Source: Geofilum rhodophaeum (GTDB taxonomy: Bacteria > Bacteroidota > Bacteroidia > Bacteroidales > Marinilabiliaceae). Taken from it: a DNA stretch of 61,601 nucleotides. Where the stretch lies: assembly GCF_002210225.1 (NCBI RefSeq), contig NZ_MWUJ01000018.1:1465-63065 (forward strand), written 5' to 3'. The number at the start of each line of letters is the position of its first letter. The stretch's first letter is position 1. The position numbers and the translations under genes are program-made. Positions 7,979 through 17,309 of this stretch are shown piece by piece. The notes below the pieces were generated by a model that had not been told where the DNA came from, ran no database searches, and saw nothing but the letters and a program-made list of their open reading frames with translations.

Positions 7979-9217
7979 TTAAAATGCAGTCAGAAATTTT
8001 CGCAGACTCCAATGTTCTATGCCTAAGTGATGGCCTTCGGCAACTTCGTCCATGGATACGACGAGTTTGCGGAAGTTGTCGGCTATTTTTAAAAGGTTGC
8101 CAAATTCTCTTTGGTGCGTGGCTTCGTCCTTTATCAGATAGGCTGCCTGTATGTAAGTTCTTGACCCATCTTTCTCGGCAATAAAGTCTATTTCCTTGTC
8201 GTCCAGCTTACCAACGTACACCTTGTATTGTCTGTATTTCAGATGGTGGTAGATCAAATTTTCGATGATCTTGTGGATGTCTTTTTGCTGATAGGCCACC
8301 AGTGAATGGCGTAAACCCAAATCTTCGAAGAAAAACTTATCTCCAATCTCAAAAATCTTTCGACCAACAACATCTGCTCGTTTTACACGATCAATGAAAA
8401 ACACGGATTCGAGGTGGGATAAGTACTCCAGGACCAATTTGGGGGACAGGTTTATCTTTTGTGATTTAAGATAGTCGCTGATGCGTTTGGCCGATACAAT
8501 ACTACCGGTGTTGTCGGCCAGAAAGTAAATTAAATCGTTCAGAAAGCTGAGGTTTCTTACATTGAATCGCATAACGATGTCCTTTAGGACAATGGTGTTG
8601 AATACGTTGTTAAGGTATTCGTAATAAACCCGCTCTTCATTCTTCAGGTTAATCAAATGGGGCATCCCGCCATATTTGATGTACTTCAGTAGGCTGTCGT
8701 TGCTGTCGGCCAGTAGATGGAAGTCAAGGAATTCAGTATAGCTTAAAGAGAAAACTCTGATTTGTATGTGGCGGCCTGCTAAATATGTGGCCAGTTCGCC
8801 CGATAAAAGTTGGGCATTGCTTCCGGTGCAGTATAGGTCATATTCTTCTTTGTTCTGAAAATGGCGCAGCGCTCTTTCAAATTCTTCTATGTCCTGAATT
8901 TCGTCGATAAAAAGGGCAATGTCTTTATTTTCTTGTTTTTGTTCCTGCACATATTCTATGAGGTCGCTATAGGTTTTAATGGAATCAAAGGCGTAATCTT
9001 CTTTGTTGATATAGAGGACCTGGACCGATGGATCACGTTTTTCTATTTCATCCATCAGTTGAAAGAGGATGTAGCTCTTGCCTACGCGACGCTGGCCTAC
9101 AAGCACTTTTATCAGGTTGGAGCCGATATAGGGCTCTACCTGTTTAAAGTAACTGTTGCGAGGGATGTATGGGCGTGTTTTGCTCACTGCTTGGTGTATA
9201 GGTAAAACTTTGTTCAA
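7979..9217 (-). CDS. AAA+ ATPase with DUF4143 domain
   Basis: The 412-residue protein has an N-terminal AAA_14 domain with Walker A GQRRVGKSY (about residues 41-49), Walker B IALFIDEIQDIEEF (about 98-111) and the sensor segment CTGSNAQLL, followed by a C-terminal DUF4143 domain with a restriction-nuclease-like character (DDKEIDFIAE). Such proteins are abundant in Bacteroidota accessory regions; their substrate is unknown, and they are thought to act as nucleic-acid-linked ATPases or in selfish/TA-like roles. The gene stands alone between two repeat regions, on the same strand as the GNAT pair. Confidence 0.85.
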   Translation of the reverse strand: MNKVLPIHQAVSKTRPYIPRNSYFKQVEPYIGSNLIKVLVGQRRVGKSYILFQLMDEIEKRDPSVQVLYINKEDYAFDSIKTYSDLIEYVQEQKQENKDIALFIDEIQDIEEFERALRHFQNKEEYDLYCTGSNAQLLSGELATYLAGRHIQIRVFSLSYTEFLDFHLLADSNDSLLKYIKYGGMPHLINLKNEERVYYEYLNNVFNTIVLKDIVMRFNVRNLSFLNDLIYFLADNTGSIVSAKRISDYLKSQKINLSPKLVLEYLSHLESVFFIDRVKRADVVGRKIFEIGDKFFFEDLGLRHSLVAYQQKDIHKIIENLIYHHLKYRQYKVYVGKLDDKEIDFIAEKDGSRTYIQAAYLIKDEATHQREFGNLLKIADNFRKLVVSMDEVAEGHHLGIEHWSLRKFLTAF

Positions 9218-9285
9218 ATATACAAAAGTTTTACTTGTATGTCAAACTTTGTTTGTGGTCTGGAACTTGCGTCTGACACAAAATT

Positions 9286-9440
9286 TCTATTCACTTACGG
9301 TTCCTTCACTACAAGCATCGAACTCGGGTGGTCGTAGTGCCATACTACGTCTGACAAAAACGACCTATTCACTGCAGTCACTTCGCTACAAGCATCGAAC
9401 TCGGGTGGTCGTGGTGCAATCTTGCGTCTGACATAAAATC
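9286..9440. repeat. 77-bp direct repeat, two units
   Basis: The unit boundary word CGGGTGGTCGTAGTGCCATA at 9325 recurs as CGGGTGGTCGTGGTGCAATC at 9402, a spacing of 77 bp. Units contain CGTCTGACA(T)AAAA and TACAAGCATCGAACT. The same unit occurs three times at 13.7 kb. Confidence 0.8.
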
Positions 9441-9449
9441 TCTATTCAC

Positions 9450-10045
9450 TACGCTTGATGTGTACCATCTGCGCTTTCGCTTATTTCCGGAGCCTTTGCT
9501 TCGTTCACTAAAATCCAGGAACTCGCCTTCGGCTCAAACAGCCCGGATTTTTACGTTCACTCCACAAATGCTCTTTTTCGGAAATAATCTGAGGCTTGAT
9601 GGTACACATCTGCGCTTGGACGAGTTGTTTGCTGAAGGTCGCTATTTTGCACCACTTCCCTTCCAGAGTGGGGTTGTGCTTGTTACGCTTCGTGCCTTTG
9701 TTCATTTACGGCCTTTTTTGTAGGCCGTTGTCTGGCACTACTTCCCTTCCGGAGTAATGGAGTGCTTGCTACGTTACGCATCCTTGTTCATTTCGCTTGA
9801 TGCCTGTTGTTGGCGCTACTGCTTATTTCCGGAACCATGGCTCAAGACGCTAAAATTCTTGAACTCGCCTTCGGCTCAAACAGCAAGAATTTTTACGCGT
9901 CTTTCTCAATGGTTCTTTACCGGAAATAATCAGAGGCTTAACAACAGGCATCTGCGCTTGGACGAGTTGTTTGCTGTAGGTCGCTATCTGGCACTACTTC
10001 CCTTCCGGAGTTGGGCTTGATGGTACACATCAGCGCCTGGACGAG
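9450..10045. repeat. Two large nested palindromes with different arm sequences
   Basis: First copy: inner hairpin 9510-9551 (AAAATCCAGG / CCCGGATTTT). Second copy: outer arms GATGCCTGTTGTT (9799-9811) and AACAACAGGCATC (9940-9952), perfectly complementary over 13 bp; inner hairpin 9852-9894 (AAAATTCTTG / CAAGAATTTTT). Both share the core GAACTCGCCTTCGGCTCAAA. A further hairpin ACGGCC-9 nt-GGCCGT lies near 9708-9729. The open frames here are repeat artefacts. Confidence 0.85.
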
Positions 10046-10063
10046 GAGGCTACAGTTCTTTGA

Positions 10064-12877
10064 TTAGCGTTGAATGGTTATTATTTGGGTGAGGGTGCCG
10101 TTGGTGTGACTTACCCTTAGGAGGTAAATGCCTGGGGGCACCTGAGCAATGCTGATGGGGCCGGGGTGGGTACTCAAGTCGTGTGAGCGTACCATCTGCC
10201 CACTCATGGTATAGAGGGTGGCGGTTTGCAGGGGGTTGGCAGCGGTGTCGTTCCAATTGAGGTAAAGCAGGTCGCTGGCCGGATTGGGCCAAACGGAAAG
10301 CTGCGGCTTGTGGAGACCTGCCTTGGGTTCCAGGTGGGTGGGCAGGTCGGCAGCAATGCTCTGGACTTCCTCTGGTGCCAGCGGGTAGTTGTACAGGCGG
10401 AAATCGGCCAGGGTTGCTCCCAGCATGGGATCGGGGAATTGACTGCGACCTATGTAGTTCAGCAGGGGTTTAATGTCCTTGGGTGTTATGCTGAATTGGT
10501 CGCTTTCGGCAGCCACTTCGCCATCTAGGAGGATTTGTACTGTGTTGCCGTTAAGTGTGACCGCCAGGTGGGTCCACTTGCCCAGGGTGAGGGCAGGAGC
10601 TTCAAGGGTTTCTTCTGCTCCGCCATTTTTTATGGCAAAGCGGAGTTTGTTGTTGTTCGACTGGGTGGTGAGGAAGAGGTACTGGTCGGTGCCGTTGCCA
10701 AAGTCGAAAATGCGTTGCCACATGGCGTTGCGATTGAGTCGAATCCAGGTGGCTACCGTAAGTTTGTCGTGGTGCACGATGGTGGGCGGAAGCTGAACGA
10801 AGCCTGTGCTTCCGTTCAGGCGTAAGGCCTGGGCGTTGGTCTGTCCCACCACATAAGTAATGCCGCCGTAGCCGGCGCCATGGTAGAGGTTGGGCGACTG
10901 GTCGCGGGTGTCGCCATCGAAGGTCAGTCGTGCCACCAGGGCCTCTGCACCACTGGCCTGGGCCGAAGCCTCATTGGAGTAGGCCGAGCGGTTGAGGGCG
11001 CCGTCTACCGCTTTAACCGCATAGTAGTAGGTCTTTCCGGACTCAATGGTATGATCGGTAAAAGAGGTGGTCGTAACATCGCGACCAATGGTTTGGTAGG
11101 GGCCACCCGGAGTGGTGGAGCGGAAAATGGTGTGACTGAGGTCGGCTTCTTCGAGGGGCGACCATTGCAGCTGAATGCTGAGTTCACGCCCCTGGGCGCT
11201 TAGGTTTTCAGGAGCCGCAGGCGCATCGAATTCGATATTTGTGCCGGCCGGAATAAAGCGCCATTGTTGGTGGTGGGCACCGTTGGGGATGCCCTGGGTA
11301 ATTTTGATGCCGTTGGAAGTGCTTCCGCCGGCGGGTTGTAAGCAGTAGGCGCTGTGCCTGCTGCGGATGTAAAACCACCCGTCTTCGGCATATTCGAGGT
11401 ACCACTGCTGGTTTTTTCCTTTGGTATCGTCCCAGGCAATGATGTCGGTATTGTCGTCGAGCGACCAGTTGAGCACATCGGGCACCAGTCCACTCGCCGC
11501 ATTTTTGATGATAAAATAGCTGAAGTCTTCGCCAATGCGCGGATCAACAGGCTTCACCTCCCAGGTTTGGGATGCAGCAGTCGATGGGCTGTACTGGCGC
11601 AGTAGGGTGCCGGGGGTAGAGGAGCCTGCGGTGACCTGCAGCGCTTTTCCGCTGTGGCGGTTGATGAGTAAGTAAGTACCGTTAACAAGCGGCTGAATGT
11701 CGTCGCCCCAGCTGATGTTGACCACCCGCTCGGCGTTGGTCTGTCCCGTTTGGTAACCCGTGCCGCCCGGCAGAGTGAGGGCAAAGACCCGTTGGGGCCC
11801 GTGTCCGTCGAAAAATACTTCCCGATCTTTGGAAACGAAGTTGTAGGTGGTGGTGACGGCCTGACGCTCGGAGGTGCCGGCAAAGGCCTGCACCTTGCCG
11901 TCGGGGGCGCGGTATACCGAAGCTGCGGTCCAGTTGGGCCTATGCTCGGCATAGGCCAGGCGCTCTCCGTCGCTGGCCTTCACAAATTCGCCCCGCGCAT
12001 ATTCCGCGGTACCCCACCAGATGCCCGTCTGCATACCATATTCCACGCCCACCATGGCCTCCATTACATTGTGCAATTCGTCGTTGGTGCCGTGGTGCCC
12101 ATTGGCCTTAACGGTCTGGTGAAAGAGTGCATAGTTGTCGAAACTCCCCGCCAGCTGGTGCGTGTTGCCCTCATCGAGGCGGTCGGACAGCTGATTGTAC
12201 CAGCTCAGGGCCGCATCGGTGTTCAGGGTGTTTCCCCCCGATATGCGAATGTTGTCGAACAGCGGATTGTTGCGCAACTCACCGGCAATGTCGTAAAAGT
12301 CGCTCACAGTACCCTGTCCCCAACCGTAGTCGGGTTCGTTGAAGGGGGATACGGTCACCACCGTACGTCCCTCATTCTGATGATGGCGGGTAGTTATGTC
12401 GATCAGCTGGGCCCAGCCAGCGGGATTTTTATCGAACCAGGGATCCACCGTGGGGTGGTCGCAGTTCAGTACCACCTGCGTATGGGCCGGCAGCATGCGT
12501 ATGATGCGCAGGCGCTCGTTAAGGGTCGCCATTTCGGCGGACTGCAATTGCCCATCTACCAAGGGCGCAGTCGGCGTAAACGACGAGCGCACCAAGTCCA
12601 CCCGCTCGGGCCCCATAAAAGCCAGTCCCCGACGAATATTGCCCTCACTCAGCCAAGCCAAATCCAGTCCCCAAATGATGGGAAATGCCTGTCCCTGCTC
12701 CGTCACCGAAAAAAACAGGTTGCGGTCACTCACCGCCTGTGCGCTCAGGTGATCGGCCGTTGAGGCTGAAGGGTCGGCCGCATGCAACATGGTTAAAGTG
12801 GGACTCAGAAAAAGAGTCAGGAAAAGAGTCCGTTTCAGGATCCGTTTGAAGGTGCCGGCAGGTAGATTTTTTTTCAT
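10064..12877 (-). CDS. Secreted multidomain glycoside hydrolase with lectin, FN3, LamG and T9SS sorting domains
   Basis: The 937-residue protein starts with a signal peptide (about 1-33). Residues about 35-385 form a (beta/alpha)8-like hydrolase domain of the clan GH-A style, with a PFNEPDYGWG motif whose glutamate (about 180) is a candidate acid/base, and no family I can name with certainty. A ricin-type lectin domain (395-550, NGTYLLINRHSGKAL), a fibronectin III domain (555-640), a LamG/concanavalin-like domain (645-825) and a C-terminal type A sorting domain (WPNPASDLLYL, 860-937) follow. It should be exported through Sec and type 9 secretion and act on polysaccharide outside the cell. No SusC/SusD pair or other PUL gene is nearby, so the substrate is unknown. 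Confidence 0.85.
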   Translation of the reverse strand: MKKNLPAGTFKRILKRTLFLTLFLSPTLTMLHAADPSASTADHLSAQAVSDRNLFFSVTEQGQAFPIIWGLDLAWLSEGNIRRGLAFMGPERVDLVRSSFTPTAPLVDGQLQSAEMATLNERLRIIRMLPAHTQVVLNCDHPTVDPWFDKNPAGWAQLIDITTRHHQNEGRTVVTVSPFNEPDYGWGQGTVSDFYDIAGELRNNPLFDNIRISGGNTLNTDAALSWYNQLSDRLDEGNTHQLAGSFDNYALFHQTVKANGHHGTNDELHNVMEAMVGVEYGMQTGIWWGTAEYARGEFVKASDGERLAYAEHRPNWTAASVYRAPDGKVQAFAGTSERQAVTTTYNFVSKDREVFFDGHGPQRVFALTLPGGTGYQTGQTNAERVVNISWGDDIQPLVNGTYLLINRHSGKALQVTAGSSTPGTLLRQYSPSTAASQTWEVKPVDPRIGEDFSYFIIKNAASGLVPDVLNWSLDDNTDIIAWDDTKGKNQQWYLEYAEDGWFYIRSRHSAYCLQPAGGSTSNGIKITQGIPNGAHHQQWRFIPAGTNIEFDAPAAPENLSAQGRELSIQLQWSPLEEADLSHTIFRSTTPGGPYQTIGRDVTTTSFTDHTIESGKTYYYAVKAVDGALNRSAYSNEASAQASGAEALVARLTFDGDTRDQSPNLYHGAGYGGITYVVGQTNAQALRLNGSTGFVQLPPTIVHHDKLTVATWIRLNRNAMWQRIFDFGNGTDQYLFLTTQSNNNKLRFAIKNGGAEETLEAPALTLGKWTHLAVTLNGNTVQILLDGEVAAESDQFSITPKDIKPLLNYIGRSQFPDPMLGATLADFRLYNYPLAPEEVQSIAADLPTHLEPKAGLHKPQLSVWPNPASDLLYLNWNDTAANPLQTATLYTMSGQMVRSHDLSTHPGPISIAQVPPGIYLLRVSHTNGTLTQIITIQR

Positions 12878-13088
12878 ATTAAAGTTATTTGCAGCTGTTT
12901 GTTAGGGAGCAGCTGAACAAATGTAGAAAAAAGTGCCGTCGGAGTTGTTTACTTTTTTGGTGTTTCCATATCAATTATTTGACAACTGATTTTTAGCAGC
13001 AAGTCGAACCTTCCGTAAACAGCGGAATGGAGACTGATGAGGTGGGCGCCTTCAATTTTCTGGTTGACCGGCTCAGCGGGCGGGGCCG

Positions 13089-13649
13089 TTATTCGGTGAG
13101 AAAGTCGATGACTTCGGGCGCGTTGGGCAGCGTGCGTGGTGCTATGACTTTCACGAGCTGCCCTTCTGCACTGATGAGGTACTTCTGGAAATTCCATTGC
13201 ACCTTGCTGTCCTCCACGCCGTTGAGTTCCTTGGAGGTGAGCCACTCATAAAGGGGGTGCTGGTCGTCGCCCTTTACCGATATTTTTTCCATCAGAGGAA
13301 AGCTGACGCCGTAGTTGAGTTGGCAAAATTCGGCGATTTCGTCGGCGGTGCCTGGCTCTTGGTTCATGAAGTTGTTGGCGGGGAAGCCGATGATTACGAA
13401 GTCGTCGCCGCCGTAGGTCTCCCAGAGCTCCTGTAATTGTTCGTACTGGCCGGTGAGTCCGCATTTGCTGGCGGTATTGACGATCATTACTTTTTTGCCG
13501 CGCAGTTGATCAAAGTCGAAGTCCTGGCCTTGCAGGGTTTTTACTTTAAAATCGTAGAAGCTACTTTGTGCCATGGTGGCGAGGGAGGCCATAAGGAGCA
13601 TTAAGGTGGCGACTGCGAGCCATTTTTTATTTGCTGATTGTTGGTTCAT
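13089..13649 (-). CDS. Exported glutathione peroxidase-like thiol peroxidase
   Basis: The 186-residue protein has a signal peptide or N-terminal anchor (1-27, LAVATLMLLMASLATMAQ) and the GPx fold: VNTASKCGLT with the peroxidatic cysteine at about 63, FPANNFMNQEPG where the family usually has FPCNQFG, and the WNFQKYL tryptophan motif at about 152. GPx proteins of this type reduce peroxides, generally with thioredoxin-like donors. The replacement of the FPCNQ segment removes both the usual resolving-type cysteine and the catalytic-site glutamine position. The ATG at 13649 is chosen because it opens the signal peptide; the frame extending upstream covers repeats. Confidence 0.87.
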   Translation of the reverse strand: MNQQSANKKWLAVATLMLLMASLATMAQSSFYDFKVKTLQGQDFDFDQLRGKKVMIVNTASKCGLTGQYEQLQELWETYGGDDFVIIGFPANNFMNQEPGTADEIAEFCQLNYGVSFPLMEKISVKGDDQHPLYEWLTSKELNGVEDSKVQWNFQKYLISAEGQLVKVIAPRTLPNAPEVIDFLTE

Positions 13650-13699
13650 AGCGGGTGTTTTAGTTGTGGGAGTAGAACAAGGGAGGGGAGGGTTTTGTT

Positions 13700-13885
13700 C
13701 CGGGTGGTCGTGGTGCCATACTACGTCTGACAAAAAAGACCGATTCACTTCAGTCACTTTGCTACAAGCATCGAACTCGGGTGGTCGTGGTGCCATACTA
13801 CGTCTGACAAAAAAGACCTATTCACTTCAGTCACTCCGCTACAAGCATCGAACTCGGGTGGTCGTGGTGCAATCTTGCGTCTGAC
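13700..13885. repeat. 77-bp direct repeat, three units
   Basis: CGGGTGGTCGTGGTGC begins at 13701, 13778 and 13855, exactly 77 bp apart. Units contain CTACGTCTGACAAAAAAGAC and TTCACTTCAGTCAC. The last unit passes directly into the palindromic family through the shared words CTACAAGCA and GAACTCG. Confidence 0.85.
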
Positions 13886-14545
13886 ATAAAATTTCTATTC
13901 ACATACGGATACTTCACTACAAGCACGGAACTCGCCTGCGGCTCAGACAGCCGTGCTTGCTACGTTACGCATCCTTGTTCATAACAAAATTTTATGTAGG
14001 CCGCTATCTTGCACCACTTCCCTTCCAGAGTGGGGTTGTGCTTGTTACGCTGCGTTCCATTGTTCATTTACGGTCTTTTTTGTAGGCCGTTGTCTGGCAC
14101 CACTTCCCTTCCAGCGTGGAGCAGTGTTTGTAGCGTTACGCATCCTTGTTCATTACGAAATTTTCTGAATGCCACTGTTATACGCCACTTCCCTTCCAGA
14201 GTCTGGCTTGAACAGCTGCATCTGCGCTCTGACGAGTTTTTCTGAATGCCACTGTTATACGCCACTTCCCTTCCAGAGTTATGGAGTGCTTGTTACGTTG
14301 CACTCCTTTGTTCACTTACGGAAACATTCAGAGGCTTGAACAGCTGCATCTGCGCTTGGACGAGTTTTTCTGAATGTCGTTATCTTGCAGTACTTCCCTT
14401 CCAGAGTGGAGCCATGATTTTTACGTTCACTTCACAAATGCTCTTTTTCGGAAATAACCTGAGGCTTGATGGTATACATCTGCGCTTGGACGAGTTTTTC
14501 TGAATGCCACTATTATGCGCTGCTTCCCTTCCAGAGTTGGGCCGT
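13886..14545. repeat. Palindromic repeat cluster with inner-arm type AGCACGG
   Basis: A hairpin at 13920-13959 has arms CAAGCACGG and CCGTGCTTG around the core GAACTCGCCTGCGGCTCAGA. Downstream are at least five copies of CCACTTCCCTTCCAG-type words, several copies of CATCTGCGCTTGGACGAG and a GGAGTGC / GCACTCC hairpin at about 14284-14308. No gene was found in this 660-bp stretch. Confidence 0.8.
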
Positions 14546-14557
14546 GCCTTAAAAAGG

Positions 14558-14599
14558 AAAGAGCGTTCGGCAGACGAGAAGGTCGGCTGAACGCTCTTT
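14558..14599 (-). terminator. Terminator of the beta-helix/PKD gene
   Basis: AAAGAGCGTTC (14558-14568) pairs with GAACGCTCTTT (14589-14599), extended by three further pairs. Read on the minus strand it is followed by TTTCCTTTTT. It lies 22 nt past the stop of the 14622-16199 gene. Confidence 0.75.
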
Positions 14600-14621
14600 G
14601 GGTTGAAGGGGAGGGGTGGCG

Positions 14622-16199
14622 TTAGGGTTTGCTGATGAGGAGCTTTTGTGTAATGACGCGATCCTGGCAAACAATACGGACAAAGACAGCGCCCTCGTGT
14701 AGGTGCGATACATCAATTGCCTGCCCCTTGAAGTTTTTGCCATCGATGACCATCACCAGTGCTCCGGAGAGGTTAACCACTTCAATGCTCTGGATAGGAG
14801 CAGCGCCTTCGGGAGCTACAATGTGGAGCCTGCCGGAGGTGGGGTTGGGGTACATACCGAAGGCTGTTGGGCTCCTGTCTGCCAGTCCGGTGGCAGGGTC
14901 ATCTACCATAACGAAGTCGGTTTTCACCACCTGGTCGCTCGAAAAGTCATTAGAGGCAGTCAAGGTCACGGTGTACTCCCCCGGTTCGTTAAACGTGTAT
15001 TCCGGATTTTGCGTTACTGCATCCACTACGCCATCGTTGTTAAAATCCCATGCCCATGAAGTTGCATCACCCGTTGAGGCATCTGTAAACAAAATGGTCA
15101 ATGGGGCATGTCCACTTGTGACATCAGATGAAAAATCAGCTGCTACAGGTACAGCAAGCGGCGGTAAAGGGTACTCGTAGGCACCGATGTCAATGGTGTT
15201 GCCCCTGATGCGGTCCTTGCCTGCAATATCGTAATCAGTAGGCGTTAGTCCATCCACCGTACCCGCATCCACACATTCTGAGTCTGTCAACAGACTCAGA
15301 TCGTAGGGCTCCGAGTCCGACACAAAGGGCGAGTCGGACAAGCCAAAGTTGCTGCCGGTAGCCAAAGCATCGCCTGTTTCCATGGCGCAGTGGGTATAGC
15401 TGCCACTGTAATGCTTAACGTTGTTCGAAAGTCCACCGGCAGTATTTCCCCATAGGATGCAATTGGTAAGGATGCCGCCCTCATTACTGATGCCGCCCCC
15501 TTTGTCGGCCTCCGGTGTAGTGTTGAAGGCAATGGTGCAATTAATGAATTCCACCCCATCGCTGCTGCTGATGCCCCCAGCATAACTGGCCGTGTTGCCG
15601 GCCACCACACAGTTGACGAAACGCGAATTGCCAATGGCAAAAACTCCGCCACCGCCCAGTATCGAAGTAGAGCCGGTAACCCGGTTGTTTATGAAAGCGC
15701 AGTTGATGAAAGTGCCGCCATTGGTTCTGAGTGCACCTCCCTGGCCATCTCCGGACGACTCCACCGTGTTGCTCTCAAAAATACAGTTTTCTACCAGCAC
15801 CTCGCCGCTGGCAAGGTGCACACGCATGGCGCCGCCCATTGCCAGGGAACTGGATAATTTTCCGTTGATATGTTTCAGGTTTTTAATTACCAGTAGGGCG
15901 TTTCTTGAATAGGAGGTGATGTTGAAAATCCTTCCGCTTTCGTTTGCATCGATGGTTACGCCTGCTTCCCCGTCAATAACGAGGGTTTTGCTTGCAATGG
16001 ATATTTCTCCTTGCAGGGTTACCTGGTTAACATTAAAAACAATGGTGTCGCCTGTTTGGGCATTGTTGATGTGGTAGCGCAGCATGCCCTCAACTGGGTT
16101 TGATGCATCATCGCCGGTAGAAGTTACCACAACTTTTCGTGCCCAGGTGCCGGATACGCACAAGAACAGCGCAAGGATTAGGGGTAGTTTTAATCGCAT
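14622..16199 (-). CDS. Secreted right-handed beta-helix protein with PKD and T9SS sorting domains
   Basis: The 525-residue protein begins with a signal peptide (1-20). Residues about 22-350 show repeated GGxx-NCxFxxN turns (ENCIFESNTV, INCAFINNRV, VNCVVAGNTA, INCTIAFNTT) of a parallel beta-helix with a choice-of-anchor-Q type end (DIGAYEY). A PKD domain (355-440, SWAWDFNNDG) and a C-terminal type A sorting domain (447-525, MYPNPTSGRL) follow. It is expected at the cell surface after type 9 secretion, possibly as an adhesin or polysaccharide-binding protein; no catalytic residues of a lyase are obvious. It stands alone with its own terminator. Confidence 0.85.
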   Translation of the reverse strand: MRLKLPLILALFLCVSGTWARKVVVTSTGDDASNPVEGMLRYHINNAQTGDTIVFNVNQVTLQGEISIASKTLVIDGEAGVTIDANESGRIFNITSYSRNALLVIKNLKHINGKLSSSLAMGGAMRVHLASGEVLVENCIFESNTVESSGDGQGGALRTNGGTFINCAFINNRVTGSTSILGGGGVFAIGNSRFVNCVVAGNTASYAGGISSSDGVEFINCTIAFNTTPEADKGGGISNEGGILTNCILWGNTAGGLSNNVKHYSGSYTHCAMETGDALATGSNFGLSDSPFVSDSEPYDLSLLTDSECVDAGTVDGLTPTDYDIAGKDRIRGNTIDIGAYEYPLPPLAVPVAADFSSDVTSGHAPLTILFTDASTGDATSWAWDFNNDGVVDAVTQNPEYTFNEPGEYTVTLTASNDFSSDQVVKTDFVMVDDPATGLADRSPTAFGMYPNPTSGRLHIVAPEGAAPIQSIEVVNLSGALVMVIDGKNFKGQAIDVSHLHEGAVFVRIVCQDRVITQKLLISKP

Positions 16200-16261
16200 A
16201 GTGTTAAGTTTTTGTTAATAATGAGTTGGGTGCTAAAATAGCGAAATTCTGTTCATTTATA

Positions 16262-16312
16262 AGCGTATTTGCAGGCCGCTGTCTGGCATTACTTTCCTTC
16301 CGTAGTGGAGCT
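16262..16312. repeat. Fragment of the palindromic repeat family
   Basis: The words GCAGGCCGCTGTCTGGCA and TTACTTTCCTTCCGTAG match the tail of the family. The remaining part of the 16200-16642 gap holds a terminator-like hairpin at 16462 and nothing else I recognise. Confidence 0.6.
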
Positions 16313-16461
16313 GGCCTCACACATAATTGGGATGGGATGGGCGGAGGTGTTATAAGGGAATGCCAGGTACTATGGCGTTAATAAACGTGACCAGATCAGT
16401 TTGTGGTTGGTGATGTGATGATGGTTCAGATCAGCATTGTTTATTGTGGAAGGGCAGGGGG

Positions 16462-16488
16462 AATTGTGGAGCCTGCTCCACAATTTTT
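16462..16488. terminator. Strong hairpin with T run
   Basis: AATTGTGGAG, loop CCTG and CTCCACAATT form a perfect 10-bp stem followed by TTT. No plus-strand gene ends just before it, so it may end a transcript from the repeat region or isolate the following barrel gene. Confidence 0.6.
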
Positions 16489-16642
16489 ATTTGGATTGGA
16501 TAAAGAAAGGAGGGAGGTGGCGTGTTGGTAGCTTGTTGAAGGAGAGGGTTTTGTCGCAAGGCGGGCGGGTGCCCGCCGTGATTTTGGCACGGTTTTGTAC
16601 CTCCTATCGACACAAGTAAAGTTGAACTTAAATGATTGAGCT

Positions 16643-17260
16643 ATGAAAAATGTGAAGCAATGGATGCTGCTGAGTGCGGCGTTAATGGTGGGTGCGACCG
16701 GGGTTTTGGCGCAGGAGATGAGTCATGGTATTAAGGGTGGTTTTACCTTGAGTAATTTGTACATCGACCGGGATGAGCTGGATGATGAAAATGCGCGGAT
16801 GGGTTTCCATGCGGGTTTTTTTAGTCAGGCGATGTTTGCGGAGACTTTTGGGTTTCAGTCGGAGTTTTTGTTTACGACGAAGGGGACGGAGGGTGAGTAC
16901 GATGGTTTTGTGGACCAGACGGTGAATTTTAATATGAGTTACATTGATATTCCGGTGTTTGCGGTGCTTCGTCCGGTGGAGGTGCTGGAAGTTTATGCGG
17001 GTCCCTACCTTGGTTTTATGCTGAACAGCAACATTAAGTACTCGGGAGCGATTGAAGGGGAGGAGGAGCTGGACCGGGATCATTTTAATACGCTGGATTA
17101 TGGTGTGGCCGGTGGTGTTGCGCTGAATTTTGGGGGCGTGCAGGCGGGTGCGCGTTATTATGTGGGACTGCAGGAGCTGGCCGACAGTGATGCGAGTCGT
17201 GCTTTGCTGGGGGACAGTAAGCACTCGTACGGGCAGCTGTATGTGGCGTTGCGGTTCTAG
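16643..17260 (+). CDS. Outer-membrane beta-barrel protein (PorT-like)
   Basis: The 205-residue protein has a signal peptide (1-23, ending VLAQEM) and an eight-strand barrel pattern of the outer-membrane beta-barrel family PF13568: alternating hydrophobic strands such as GFQSEFLFTTKG, YIDIPVFAVLRP and VYAGPYLGFML, ending in an aromatic C-terminus (LYVALRF) that is typical for barrel insertion. Members are common in Bacteroidota and mostly of unknown function. It is monocistronic; the stop codon is followed almost at once by repeat sequence. Confidence 0.85.
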   Translation: MKNVKQWMLLSAALMVGATGVLAQEMSHGIKGGFTLSNLYIDRDELDDENARMGFHAGFFSQAMFAETFGFQSEFLFTTKGTEGEYDGFVDQTVNFNMSYIDIPVFAVLRPVEVLEVYAGPYLGFMLNSNIKYSGAIEGEEELDRDHFNTLDYGVAGGVALNFGGVQAGARYYVGLQELADSDASRALLGDSKHSYGQLYVALRF

Positions 17261-17309
17261 GGTGGTCGTGGTGTATTCCGGGGGCTGACACAAAATTTCT
17301 GTTCCTTAC

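Noticed and set aside
11750-12763. Open frame of 337 codons antisense to the glycoside hydrolase
   Set aside because: No start context or domain; it shadows a gene with signal peptide and clear domains on the other strand.
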